From Arachis hypogaea (lineage: Eukaryota; Streptophyta; Magnoliopsida; Fabales; Fabaceae): a stretch of 64,000 bases of DNA. The position numbers were made by a program, and so were the translations under genes. The stretch lies in NCBI RefSeq assembly GCF_003086295.3, contig NC_092048.1:88392626-88456625 (forward strand), given 5' to 3'. Under the pieces are notes generated by a model. It was not told where the DNA came from. It did not search any database and saw only the letters and a list, made by a program, of their open reading frames with translations. Positions 33,385-43,668 of this stretch are shown piece by piece. How positions within the stretch are numbered: position 1 is the first letter of the stretch; every line of letters starts with the position of its first letter.

Positions 33385-33535
33385 TTTGTATATATCCGGG
33401 GCGGGTACACCCTAAACCCAAGCCTACCCTGTCCCGAGCAAAATCTGTCCCGACTCGGGTCAGGTTATTACTTTCCCCAACCGGGTATGGATGGGTTGGG
33501 TACCCACGTATTCGGGTACTCCTGCCAAGTCTAAC
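33385..33535. mobile_element. Possible end of a hAT-type element
   Basis: GGCGGGTACACCCTAAACCC to GGGTACTCCTGCCAAGTCTA. Read on the minus strand, the right side begins TAGACTTGGCAGGAGTACCC, resembling hAT termini such as the TAGGGCTGGTAAT end at 45055. No partner end or target duplication was found. Low confidence. Confidence 0.3.
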
Positions 33536-33545
33536 CATATTGATG

Positions 33546-34366
33546 CTCCATTTATTAAGGGTTTACTGCTAGCCAATGGATTGCTACACACATAAAGTGA
33601 GATTAGCTCCTATTAGTTGTTTAAGCGAACAAATGAGATGGCCACTCAATAAACTCAAATTGATTAAGATAAATACTAATTATTTTTAATATTTTAATAT
33701 TAACAATCTTGAGAGTTTGATTTTAAATATAACTTTGTTAAATATTTATAATAATAATTACTATATATATTTTATTTAATTTTTTAATAAAATTTTTATA
33801 TAATTTTATATATTATCCCATATAGAATACGGAAACATACACTAGTTTTATAGAAAAAAATAAATATTGACATACATTTTTTTGGAAAAATATACCATTT
33901 TATGAAGAAACTATTAGTTTGACTCTAAAAAACAAAGATCAAAAGTTTGAATAAATAACTTAATTAATCTCTTTTGAAAAAAAAAATTAAAATATAATAA
34001 ATTGTATTAAAAGTAATTTATAAATAAATTATTTTATATTAAATTTTTATCATAGAAGTACTTATTTTAAAAAATTTTTAATAAATAAAAATTAAAAAAT
34101 AACTTTTAAAAAGGAAAGAAGTCAAATTTCTTGACTTTTTCAAAAATTCTTAAACAATTTTTTTAAAAGTTAAAAATATATTTAAAAAACTATACTAAAT
34201 AATATTAATATAACTTTTATAAATTAAAAACCCAAAAAATTGGTTTTTGAAGCTTCCTAAACGGAAGTTCATCAGGCTTCATCACCCAAGCTTTCGAAGT
34301 CCCCTTTATCCATTCTGTGGCATATAATTTGCATGTTTAAATCGAATGAGGCATTTAGTGTGAGCA
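33546..34366. other. AT-rich intergenic sequence
   Basis: I see no gene, repeat boundary or RNA gene here. It is mostly A/T homopolymer-like sequence. Confidence 0.5.
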
Positions 34367-34374
34367 TCCATACT

Positions 34375-35773
34375 CATGGTTCTGAAAACTAAATCGGACC
34401 AGTCGGTTCAACCGGATTAATCGAAAACCAATCACTTAGCCGATCCGAATAAAGCGAGAAACCGCTTGACAAAAAATCGGTGAAAAATTGGTTGAATTGG
34501 CAGTTAATCAATGAACCGGTAGAACCGTCCAATTTTTTAACGAGTTTTTGGTTTGAATACTCCATCCAAATGGCGCGTTTTTATACTTTATTTATTAAAA
34601 AAAAAAAAAAAAAAAAAGACCTAAATGGCTACCCAAGACCCACAGGACCCCAACCCACTCCCACTCTCACCCCTTTCGGCGTCTCCTCCCTCAAACTGAA
34701 GAAAGCATGAGATTGAAAGAAGAGGAAGAACCCTAGCCTCCCACAGCCACCGCAGCCCCCAGAGCCCCGCATCGTTTGTCATTGCTGAACCCTTCTCTCC
34801 CTTCTCTCTCTCTATTGCACTCTTTGTCTCTCTGTCGCTGCTTCACTGCTCCTCGCCGTTGGTCATCGTCGCCGCATCTCCACTCCTCGTCGTGGGTCGT
34901 CGCTGCTTCTCCCTTCCTCCCCTGCGTCGTTTTTGCTTCTCCCCTCCTTGTCGTTTCTGCTTCTCCCTTCCTCGTCAACGTCGTTTCTGCTTCTCTGCTT
35001 CTCTTTTAGGTGTGATGTCTCGCAGTTTATCTCCATGTCTCTTTTACGTTTCTGCTTCTCTGAGTTTTGAGATATTAATTTTTAGAATTTTTATTTGATG
35101 ATTCTGAAATTATTGATGATTCTGAATTTTTAGAATTTTGAGATATTATTGATGATTCTGAAATTTGATGAATTCTGTTGTTGATGAGTTATAAATTCAA
35201 TTGTTTAATTTATTAATTTTGCTGAGATTGATTTTTAAATCTAATATGTTGTACTTGTTATTTTGGTGAATTGTTGTTTTGCTGTTATTGATTCAAAATA
35301 AAAACATTGCCACAATTCTACATTGAGTTGTTTATGCGGATTTGTTCTGATTTTGGATTAGTGACTCTGGTTGCTGATTGTCTGATTCTAAATTGTTGAC
35401 GGTCCTATGGTGCATGCTTCATTGCATTATGCTAAATTGCTGAAATTTTCCTAATTTTGAGATGTTTATAGTTTAACTCTGCTGCATTGTGTTTATGCTG
35501 GAATTTTTGTTTATGCTATTCTTTTATATATATTTTTTATTGATTATTTGTGAATTTTTAATCATAAATTATGAAAAGCTGTAAAATTTTAAAATTTATC
35601 AGCTAAAAAATTATTAAATTCAAATATTTAAAATTATATATTAAATTTTTTATAATTTTATTATATATTTAATTAAACCGGTTAAACCTCGATTAAATTC
35701 CAATTGAACCTCTTTGAACTATTGAACCAATCACCTTATCAGTTTATTGACCAGTTCAGTTCTCACAACCTTG
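34375..35773. mobile_element. Non-autonomous hAT-type element, 1.4 kb
   Basis: The 8-bp target duplication TCCATACT is at 34367-34374 and 35774-35781. The terminal inverted repeats are CATGGTTCTGAAAACT on the left and CAAGGTTGTGAGAACT on the right strand. Sub-terminal AACCGG/GGTTCAA motifs occur on both sides. It has no transposase ORF. The interior has an A21 tract (34597-34617) followed by a GC-richer, CT-rich segment (34620-35050) that looks like captured host sequence, then AT-rich DNA. Confidence 0.8.
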
Positions 35774-35781
35774 TCCATACT

Positions 35782-36363
35782 ACATACACACAAAAACTCA
35801 GTTCTCAAACCAATCACTCATCACTCAAAATATACCATGAAACTTAAAATACAAAATACAAATTATATACAAATACATAATAACTTATTTAATAACTAAT
35901 TTTACTGCACACATCCTATTTTTCAATGCGAAAATAGGATGAAAAACAAAATTATTGAATTGCTTGTTTAAAACAAAGTAGCAGTTCATAAAATAACCAT
36001 CCATTGCATTGTGTTCAGCGAGATCATTTTGTTTTCCGTCAGCTGGCTGTTTAAACTTATAATTTCCAAAACACCCTTGGCAGTAATCAAAAGAAACATG
36101 AGGAATAACCGAATAAGCGCGCCAAAAGTACAAAGCTCTTTCCTTAGGCTTCAACTCAATAAAGCAGACAAAACAGAGGGAATCGTCTATAAACTCACAC
36201 ATCCCGAAGGTACAAAGGCTCAATAAAATTAAATAGAAAACGGAAAAACCATATTAGTTAACTATAAGGATGGATAATTTGCTAGAAAAATTAGAAAGAA
36301 CCACTGAAATTGTCAAAACTACATGTATGTCTCAAGATTTGAGGAAAAAATATATATAGAAGA
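35782..36363 (-). other. Downstream region of RPL31, including probable 3' UTR
   Basis: AT-rich. The stretch next to the stop codon is likely the eL31 3' UTR. ORFs of 71-112 codons between 35885 and 36226 have no recognisable content. Confidence 0.45.
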
Positions 36364-37105
36364 TCAATCCTCATCTTCAATGACCTTGGTGCCCAAACCT
36401 CTAAGCTCTTCCTTAGGGATTTCAACAACTGTGACAAGGGAGTAAAGCTCTTCCTTTGCATCCTCATCGTCGTTCCTCTTGCGGGAAATGCGCACCCGGA
36501 TCCTTCTGGGTACACTCCGGATCCCCTGGCTCCACACAAACTTGTTCAGCTTCACATCCACTCTCACATCATTAGTCCCCATGGCCTTCTGAGCAAACTT
36601 CCTTATCTCCTTTATTGCTTTAGGAGCCTTCTTCTTGAAGGTGCTGTTTTGCATAATGACAACAATTAACTACTAAGTTATCATGAAATGTAATTACAGT
36701 ATGAACGATTCAAATGTAAATAACAACAAACTTTATCATTAGGAAATTACTGACTTCATCAAGGGGGTTATCATTTCATATGTAATAATAAAAAAGTATG
36801 GATCATTAGGAAATCTAAGCCATTAGCAACAAACAAGAAATGCTTTTCATTTGTGCATAACGCACCACAACTAACTAGAGAAAGCAACCGAAAAAGAAGG
36901 AACTAATTATAACATTTTACAATAATTTGACATATGAGTAAACTGTAAACATTTGGTATTATTAATCAAAAGCGCTAATAAGCAGAAATGGTAGAAGCAA
37001 AGTTGTAAGAGTGAGTGAGCACCAGCCATGTAAGCGTTTGTGGAGGTTGACGGTGTACTCTCGAGTAACAACCTCTTCCTTCCTACCCTTGGTCTTTTCC
37101 ACCAT
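36364..37105 (-). CDS. RPL31: 60S ribosomal protein eL31
   Basis: Two coding exons give 120 residues, the normal eL31 length. Exon 1 is 37105-37023 ([13 protein letters not shown]...HKRLHG) and ends with a GT donor. The intron is 37022-36644, with CAG acceptor. Exon 2 is 36643-36364 (Cys completed across the junction, then [20 protein letters not shown]...GTKVIEDED, stop at 36364). Family hallmarks present are VREYT-like [30 protein letters not shown] and [23 protein letters not shown]. The protein sits on the large ribosomal subunit near the peptide exit tunnel. No stops or odd residues are seen, so it is probably functional. Upstream lie a telobox and site II motifs. A purine-rich GAGGTAAGT just before the ATG could be part of a 5' UTR intron. 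Confidence 0.95.
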
Positions 37106-37182
37106 GTTTACTTACCTCCTGCACTGCACAAACACAAATATCTCGTCAACGGAATACATAAATAGAAATTGAATCTGAGATG

Positions 37183-37184
<2 letters not shown>

Positions 37185-37246
<62 letters not shown>
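37185..37246. repeat. Compound microsatellite (GT)20(GA)11 upstream of RPL31
   Basis: 40 bp of GT followed by 22 bp of GA in the presumed 5' UTR or 5' UTR intron. On the gene strand it reads (TC)n(AC)n. Confidence 0.95.
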
Positions 37247-37247
<1 letters not shown>

Positions 37248-37347
37248 CTTTTCGGATTTGCAAGGGTTTGAGGTTGGCGCAGTGATACAGATAGAGGACA
37301 GATATTAGAGGGAACACAAAGAGAGGGATGGTTCATGGTTGAATATA

Positions 37348-37435
37348 AAAACCCTAAAAGAGCCTATTGGGCTTTTATGTATTCATTTTTTCTGTTTGTT
37401 GGGTCGATGAGATAGGTCTGACCCGTGCATGGGCC
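37348..37435 (-). promoter_or_regulatory. Telobox and site II promoter motifs of RPL31
   Basis: AAACCCTAA at 37348-37356 (telobox), TGGGCT at 37368-37373 and TGGGCC at 37430-37435 (site II type). This combination is the known signature of plant ribosomal protein and other growth-related promoters. It lies about 245-330 bp upstream of the ATG. Confidence 0.75.
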
Positions 37436-37543
37436 ATCATCTCAATTATGATTTCGTCTAAGGTTCGGTCCTGGCCAAAATATTCGTAAAACGTGAAAAT
37501 ACTTTTACAATTTGTGACAAATTTTAAAAACAAAACTATGTTT

Positions 37544-37951
37544 TGTTATGATAAGTACTAATGTGGATGCCATTTCCAATAAAATTCTATTTATCAAAGG
37601 ATGACTCTATTAAATGTAGTTTGAAAATGTTTTATTATAAATAGAGGCTTAAGCCTCTAAATGGAAACACACTACAATCAATAACAAATACTATTCTCTC
37701 TCTCTCTCTTTACACAGCATCAATAATAGCAATGTTCTCTCTCTTATATTTTCTCTCTTTCTTTATTTTACAAGTATTTTAAATACTCCTCTCTCTTACT
37801 CTTGGTATATAATATTAGTAAATATATTAATCATTTCTTTTATATTGAGATAGTAATTGTGGTTAATATTGTTATCTAATTATATTTCTTTACTTTATGT
37901 TTGTTACATCTTCCTTATTTATTTATTTATTTATTTAGTTATTTTATAACA
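37544..37951 (+). repeat. 5' LTR of element E
   Basis: 408 bp, TG...CA. CT-rich microsatellite in the middle (about 37692-37705) and TTTA repeats near the end (37917-37935). Confidence 0.9.
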
Positions 37952-38011
37952 CGTTATCAGCACGAAGCTCTAACGAAATTTTAGGAAGACTCTAGGTAAC
38001 AAATTTTTGTT

Positions 38012-38858
38012 ATGTCGAAACTCTTTCATCTTGAATATAATGCTTTTGATATATTTGGAAACAATTATTTACTATGGATACTAGATACTAAAATCCATCT
38101 TGATTCAATGGATCTTGAAGATACCATTAAGGTTGAAAATAATACATCCCACAAGGATAAAGCCAAAGTCATATTTTTCCTTCATCGTCATCTTGAAGTA
38201 TGATTGAAAAATGAATATCCCACATTAAAAGATCCTGCAGATCTGTAGAAAGACCTTGAAGAAAGGTACAATCATGTGATACTTCCTCAAGCCCGATATG
38301 TTAGAGAAAATTTTCTCGGCCTTCCATGTCTCGAATGTGCTCCTGCAGCAGCAGTATCGAGAAAAAGAAATTAAAAATATTCTGAGTTAATTTCTTGCCT
38401 TCTTGTTGCTGAATGCAACAATGAGTTGTTTTTAAAGAATCATGAAGCGCGCCCAGCTGGCGCCACCCCATTTCCTGAAGTAAATGCGGCAAATTACCCT
38501 AAAAGAGGTAAATGGCAAGGTTTTAGTAACAAGAAAAATTATGGAAGGAAAAAGAAATTATGTTCACAAGAAAACATCTCACCAGAAGTGGGATAAAGAA
38601 AGAAATAATGGGCAAAGTAAATCAATTGAGGATAAATGCTTCTGTTGTGGTGAAAAGGGCCATTGGTCACATACCTGTCGTACCCCAAGGCACCTAGTTG
38701 ATTTTTATCAAGCATCCTTAAAAAAAAAGGATGACAAAGGAAAGGAAACAAATTTTGTTTCAAATAATGAAAATTCCACCACTCATTATGATGTATCTAA
38801 TTTCTTTGAAGATCTTGAAAGAAATATTGGCTATTTGATCAATGATGGAATAGTTTGA
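38012..38858 (+). pseudogene. Element E Gag, stops and a frameshift
   Basis: It starts MSKLFHLEYNAFDIFGNNYL at 38012. TGA at 38201-38203 and a TAG near 38246 interrupt the first frame. The second half is open in another frame (38484-38858) and contains a CCHC zinc knuckle, CFCCGEKGHWSHTC, after a basic stretch. Gag packages element RNA. Inactive in this copy. Confidence 0.75.
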
Positions 38859-38954
38859 TATATGTATATGTTTGTTAAGCATTCATGTGAATAATTTTTA
38901 CTGTGCATATAATTTTTCTCATTTTATTATTATTATTATTATTATTGAAGAAAA

Positions 38955-39125
38955 ATGGCAAGGACATATTCTGAAGATATTTGCCTTGCGGATAGTGCAA
39001 GTTCGCACACTATTCTTAAAAGTACTATATATTTTACCCATCTTGTGCCAAAAGAAGAGTATGTTAATACTATTATTGGCTCAGGCAATGTGATAGAAGG
39101 CTCCGGAAGAGCTATAATTTTTGTT
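38955..39125 (+). pseudogene. Element E protease, separated from pol by a frameshift
   Basis: MARTYSEDICLADSASSHTIL contains the Copia protease active-site DSAS. A (TTA)n run at about 38925-38946 and several stops separate it from gag. A one-base shift around 39116-39125 separates it from the pol frame that begins FPGGTKFIINN. Confidence 0.7.
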
Positions 39126-42100
39126 TCCTGGAGGAACAAAATTTATAATAAATAATGCACTATTATCTACCAAGTCTTTGAGGAACTTGTTGAGTTTCAA
39201 AGATATTCGCCGAAATGGATATCATATTGAAACGATGAATGAGAAAAATCATGAGTATTTATGTATCACAACTCATGATTCAAATAAGAAAGTTATATTA
39301 GAAAAGTTACCCTCACTTTCATCTGGATTGTATTATACCAAGATTAGTGCAATTGAATCACATGCCATTGTAAACCAGAAGTTTACTAGCCCAAATGAAT
39401 TCATAACTTGGCATGATAGATTGGGTCATCTGGGAACAACCATGATGAGGAGAATTATTGAAAACTCTCATGGACATTCACTAAAGAACCAGAAGATTCT
39501 TAAATCTAGTGAATTTTGTTGTGCTGCATGTTCTCAAGGGAAGTTAATTTTAAGGCCATCACCAGTAAAGATTAGATTTGAGTCCCCTGAATTCCTAGAA
39601 AGGATTCAAGGTGATATATGTGGACCTATTCATCCACCATGTGGATCTTTTAGATATTTTATGGTCCTAATAGACGCATCTTCGAGATGGTCACATGTGT
39701 GCTTATTATCTTCTCGCAACCTGGCGTTTGCGAGATTACTGACTCAAATTATTCGATTAAAAACACAATTTCCAGAAAATCCAATCAAAACAATTCGTCT
39801 TGATAATGCTGGTGAATTTACTTCCCAAGCATTTGATGCTTATTGTATGGCTAATGGAATAAGTGTTGAACATCCAGTAGCTTATGTTCACACACAAAAT
39901 GGGTTAGCAGAATCACTTATTAAACGCCTCCAATTGATTGCTAAACCCTTGCTTATGAGAACAAATCTCCCAACCTCGGTTTGGGGGCATGCTATTTTAC
40001 ATGCCGCAGCACTTATTCGTTTGAGGCCAACAAGTTATCATCAGTTCTCTCCTATGCAATTAGCTTTTGGCCAGCAGCCAAATGTCTCCCATTTAAGAAT
40101 ATTTGGGTGTGCGATATATGTTCCCATTGCACCACCTAATCGTACCAAAATGGGACCCCAAAGAAAATTGGGGATATATGTTGGATATGATTCTCCCTCT
40201 ATAGTGAGGTATCTTGAGATACAAACGGGAGATGTATTTAAAGCCCGGTTTGCGGATTGTCATTTTGATGAATCAAAATTTCCAACATTAGGGGGAGAGA
40301 ATAAGCTTCCTGGAAAGGAACTTAATTGGAATGCATCATCGTTGATGCATTTAGATCCTCGATCAGGGCAATGTGAACTAGAAGTTCAAAAGATTATACA
40401 TTTGCAAAGAATAGCAAATGAATTGCCTGATGCATTTTTCGATACAAAGAGGATAACTAAATCTTATATACGAGCGGAAAATGCCCCAATTCGAATTGAT
40501 GTCCCAGTAGGACAATTAGCCACTGAAGCAAATTCACGCCAGAAGCGTGGCAGGGCGGAAAATGCTCCAATTCGAATTGGTGTCCCAGTAGGACAAATAG
40601 TCACTGAAGCAAATTTACGCCAGAAGCGTGGCAGGCCTGTCGGTTCCAAAGATAAAAATCCTCGAAAGAGAAAAGAGGTAAATATTCCTGTTGAAAAAGA
40701 CATAGTAAAGACACCTGCAGTTGTCCAAAATTCTGATATAACGCCAGAAGACGTTCAGGTACCTGAAAATTGTGAAAATGACGAGATCTCGATAAATTAT
40801 GTCTTTACAGGAGAGAAATGGGATCGAAATAAGACAATTGTCAATGAAATATTTGCATATAATGTGGCATTGAATATCATGCATGAAAGTAAGGATCTTG
40901 AGCCAAGATCAGTCGAAGAATGTCGACAAAGGAATGATTGGCCAAAATGGAAAGAAGCCATGAAGGCTGAGTTAGACTCACTTGCAAAACGTGAAGTCTT
41001 TGGACCTGTAGTCCGTACACCAGAAGATGTAAAACCTGTTGGATACTGGTGGGTATTTGTGAGAAAACGAAATGAGAAAAATGAAGTTGTGCGCTATAAA
41101 GCCCGACTTGTGGCACAAGGTTTTTCACAAAGGCCCGGTATAGATTATGAAGAAACGTATTCCCCTGTAGTGGATGCGATAACATTGCGTTATTTGGTCA
41201 GTTTATGTGCATATCATAAACTGCATATGCATTTAATGGATGTGGTAACAGCCTATTTATACGGCTCATTAGATCGGGATATCTATATGAAAGTCCCTGA
41301 AGGACTAAAGATATCTAAACCATCCAATGAATATTCACAGGGGTTATACTCAGTTAAATTTCAAAGATCTTTATACGGTCTAAAGCAATATGGACGAATG
41401 TGGTATAATCATCTTACTGAGTATCTGGCCAAAAATAGATTCAAAAATGATGATATTTGTCCATGTGTTTTCATAAAGAAATCCGCATCTGGATTCATTA
41501 TAATTGCTGTGTACGTTGATGATTTAAATATCATTGGAACTCCTAAAGAGATTCCAACAATTATAAAAACTCTAAAGGAAGAGTTTGAGATGAAAGATCT
41601 TGGAAGGACTAAATTTTGTCTCGGCCTGCAGATCGAGCATACAAAAAATGGGATCTTTATTCATCAAGCGACATACACAGAGAAGATCTTGAAAAGATTT
41701 TATATGGATAAGTCACATCCATTAAGTACCCCAATGATTGTAAGATCTTTAGATGTGGAAAAGGATCTATTCCGTCCTAAAGAAGAGAATGAAGATATCC
41801 TTGGTCCTGAAGTACCATATCTTAGTGCCATTAGAGCGCTAATGTATCTTGCCAATAATACACGACCTGACATATCATTCGCGGTGAATTTACTAGCAAG
41901 ATATAGTTCCTCTCCAACCAGAAGACATTGGAGTGGAATCAAACAGATCTTTCGATATCTTCATGGAACGGTTGATATGGGATTGTTTTATCCCTATGGA
42001 TCCAAGTCACAATTAGTTGGCTATGCAGATGCTGGATATTTGTCTGATCCACATAAAGGGAGATCTCAAATAGGATACCTATTCACGTATGGTGGTACAG

Positions 42101-42513
42101 CTATATCATGGAGGTCCACGAAACAGACAATAGCAGCAACCTCCTCTAATCATGCTGAAATACTAGCGATACATGAAGCTAGTCGCGAGTGTTTTTGGCT
42201 GAGGAGTGTGATCCAATATATTCTGTCATCATGTGGACTGATTGATCAGAAGATAGCTCCAACTGTCCTGTTTGAAGATAATACAGCATGTATTGCTCAA
42301 CTTAAAGGCGGATATATCAAAGGTAATAGAACAAAGCATATTTCTCCCAAATTCTTTTTCACTCATGATCTTCAAAATCAAGGGACAATTGATGTCCAAC
42401 AGATCCGCTCAAGTGATAATCTGGCAGATTTATTCACAAAGTCACTCCCAAAATCTTCTTTTGAAAGATTGTTACATCAAATTGGGATGCGCCGATTTCG
42501 AGATATAAAATAA
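39121..42513 (+). CDS. Element E pol ORF (integrase, RT, RNase H)
   Basis: 1130 codons without a stop. Order: protease tail (PGGTKFIINNALLSTKSLRN), GAG-pre-integrase (WHDRLGHLGTTMMRR...CCAACSQGK) and integrase (D in IQGDICGP, D in TIRLDNAGEF, E in NGLAESLIKR). A basic linker carries an 81-bp tandem duplication (40474-40635). RT follows (YKARLVAQGFSQRPGIDYEETYSPV, YVDDLNIIG near residue 798). RNase H is last (YADAGYLSDPHKGRSQIGY, TSSNHAEILAIHEASREC, NRTKHISPKFFFTHDL). The ATG used is internal to the ancestral polyprotein, so translation of this ORF alone is doubtful. The length and intact motifs suggest a fairly recent copy. Confidence 0.82.
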   Translation: MFPGGTKFIINNALLSTKSLRNLLSFKDIRRNGYHIETMNEKNHEYLCITTHDSNKKVILEKLPSLSSGLYYTKISAIESHAIVNQKFTSPNEFITWHDRLGHLGTTMMRRIIENSHGHSLKNQKILKSSEFCCAACSQGKLILRPSPVKIRFESPEFLERIQGDICGPIHPPCGSFRYFMVLIDASSRWSHVCLLSSRNLAFARLLTQIIRLKTQFPENPIKTIRLDNAGEFTSQAFDAYCMANGISVEHPVAYVHTQNGLAESLIKRLQLIAKPLLMRTNLPTSVWGHAILHAAALIRLRPTSYHQFSPMQLAFGQQPNVSHLRIFGCAIYVPIAPPNRTKMGPQRKLGIYVGYDSPSIVRYLEIQTGDVFKARFADCHFDESKFPTLGGENKLPGKELNWNASSLMHLDPRSGQCELEVQKIIHLQRIANELPDAFFDTKRITKSYIRAENAPIRIDVPVGQLATEANSRQKRGRAENAPIRIGVPVGQIVTEANLRQKRGRPVGSKDKNPRKRKEVNIPVEKDIVKTPAVVQNSDITPEDVQVPENCENDEISINYVFTGEKWDRNKTIVNEIFAYNVALNIMHESKDLEPRSVEECRQRNDWPKWKEAMKAELDSLAKREVFGPVVRTPEDVKPVGYWWVFVRKRNEKNEVVRYKARLVAQGFSQRPGIDYEETYSPVVDAITLRYLVSLCAYHKLHMHLMDVVTAYLYGSLDRDIYMKVPEGLKISKPSNEYSQGLYSVKFQRSLYGLKQYGRMWYNHLTEYLAKNRFKNDDICPCVFIKKSASGFIIIAVYVDDLNIIGTPKEIPTIIKTLKEEFEMKDLGRTKFCLGLQIEHTKNGIFIHQATYTEKILKRFYMDKSHPLSTPMIVRSLDVEKDLFRPKEENEDILGPEVPYLSAIRALMYLANNTRPDISFAVNLLARYSSSPTRRHWSGIKQIFRYLHGTVDMGLFYPYGSKSQLVGYADAGYLSDPHKGRSQIGYLFTYGGTAISWRSTKQTIAATSSNHAEILAIHEASRECFWLRSVIQYILSSCGLIDQKIAPTVLFEDNTACIAQLKGGYIKGNRTKHISPKFFFTHDLQNQGTIDVQQIRSSDNLADLFTKSLPKSSFERLLHQIGMRRFRDIK
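40474..40635 (+). repeat. 81-bp in-frame tandem duplication in E pol
   Basis: Two consecutive 27-residue units, each starting RAENAPIRI and ending RQKRG, with five amino-acid differences. They lie in the linker after integrase. Confidence 0.88.
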
Positions 42514-42718
42514 TGTCGGCAAGAGGGGGAGACTGTACTCTTTTTCCCTTGGTCAGGTTTTTTTCCCATTGGGTTTTTCTTGACAAGGTTTTTAATGAGG
42601 CAGTCCCCATCACAAAGGATATTATACTCTTTTTCCTTTACTAAGGTTTTTTCCCATTGGGTTTTCCTTAGTAAGGTTTTAACGTGGCAATAATCCTAAA
42701 TGGGCATCCAAGGGGGAG
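42514..42718 (+). repeat. Two direct repeats and PPT before the E 3' LTR
   Basis: TACTCTTTTTCC...CCCATTGGGTTTTTC occurs twice (from about 42536 and 42630), ending in the purine tract AAGGGGGAG next to the LTR. Confidence 0.75.
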
Positions 42719-43069
42719 TGTTATGATAAGTACTGATGTGAATGCCCATTTCCAATAAAATTCTATTTACCAAAGGATGACTCTATTAAATGTAGTTTGA
42801 AAATGTTTCATTAGCCTCTGAATGGAAACACACTACAATCAATAACAAATACTATTCTCTCTCTCTTATATTTTTTCTCTTTTTTTATTTTACAAGTATT
42901 TTAAATACTCCTCTCTCTTACTCTTGGTATATAATATTAGTAAATATATTAATCATTTCTTTTATACTGAGATAGTAATTGTGGTTAATATTGTTATCTA
43001 ATTATATTTCTTTACTTTATGTTTGTTACATCTTCCTTATTTATTTATTTATTTAGTTATTTTATAACA
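42719..43069 (+). repeat. 3' LTR of element E
   Basis: 351 bp. It is shorter than the 5' copy because of deletions around the AAATAGAGGCTTAAG and CT-rich segments. Confidence 0.9.
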
Positions 43070-43660
43070 TATTTTACCCTTATTTTTATATTTTTGTATG
43101 TATACAATTGGACTTTAGTATCTTCTCAAATCAGTTAAAGCGTCATATTATATAATCAAATTAATTTGATAACCAAATTCAATTAAGTTAATAGAAAAAA
43201 AAAATTTTTAACTTTTCTATTTTAATTTACACTTATTTATAAAAGTTTCTTCTGGATTATAGCAATTTCATACCCCAACTAAACATTTTTATAACTTATA
43301 ATTCTTGAAACATTATTTATTTATTTGTTATTTTTGTTGATTTCTTCTCTACTCTTGTTTCCATGTTTATCCCTTACTCACACACAATCGATTTCTCGTC
43401 TTTTTATATTTGATTGATCTTCCATTTTCTTCATTCGTACATTTCAAACGTGTTGGTGTTGAAAACTATATTTTAAAAAAAATTAAACTCGCTTTCAATA
43501 TTTTAAAATTGTATTTCAAATATATGAAGTTTAAGATACCCCAATAAATTTAAAATAGAATTCAATTTGGATACGTGTAAAATGATCTTACACGTGCATC
43601 TAATGTTGTGTCAAAAAAAATCACCACTAATATTGTGTCAAAAAAAAATCACAACTTTTT
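43070..43660. other. AT-rich intergenic sequence
   Basis: Nothing recognised beyond short direct repeats (AATATTGTGTCAAAAAAAAATC-like, near 43605 and 43632). Confidence 0.45.
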
Positions 43661-43668
43661 ATACATTG

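Larger units (their letters stand above)
37544..43069 (+). mobile_element. Element E: short-LTR Copia element
   Basis: LTRs are at 37544-37951 (408 bp) and 42719-43069 (351 bp), both TGTTATGATAAG...TTTATAACA. The flanks are TGTTT and TATTT, a 5-bp duplication with one change. The LTR is followed by CGTTATCAGCACGA, a leader sequence common behind this type of LTR; I could not assign its tRNA with confidence. Internally it has gag (broken), protease (frameshifted) and a long intact pol ORF. Confidence 0.9.

Noticed and set aside
34733..34978. 81-codon charged ORF in the hAT element
   Set aside because: Low-complexity repeats (GEAETTRRGEAKTT) from CTT/CGT-rich DNA. No conserved content.
35885..36226. 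112-codon ORF (and opposite-strand 71-codon ORF) next to RPL31
   Set aside because: No recognisable domain. The position fits 3' UTR and downstream sequence.
36364..36654. 96-codon ORF starting at the ATG at 36652-36654 as the whole eL31 protein
   Set aside because: The first codons (MQNS) are intron sequence. Exon 1 at 37105-37023 supplies the true N terminus, and the splice sites restore the known eL31 order.
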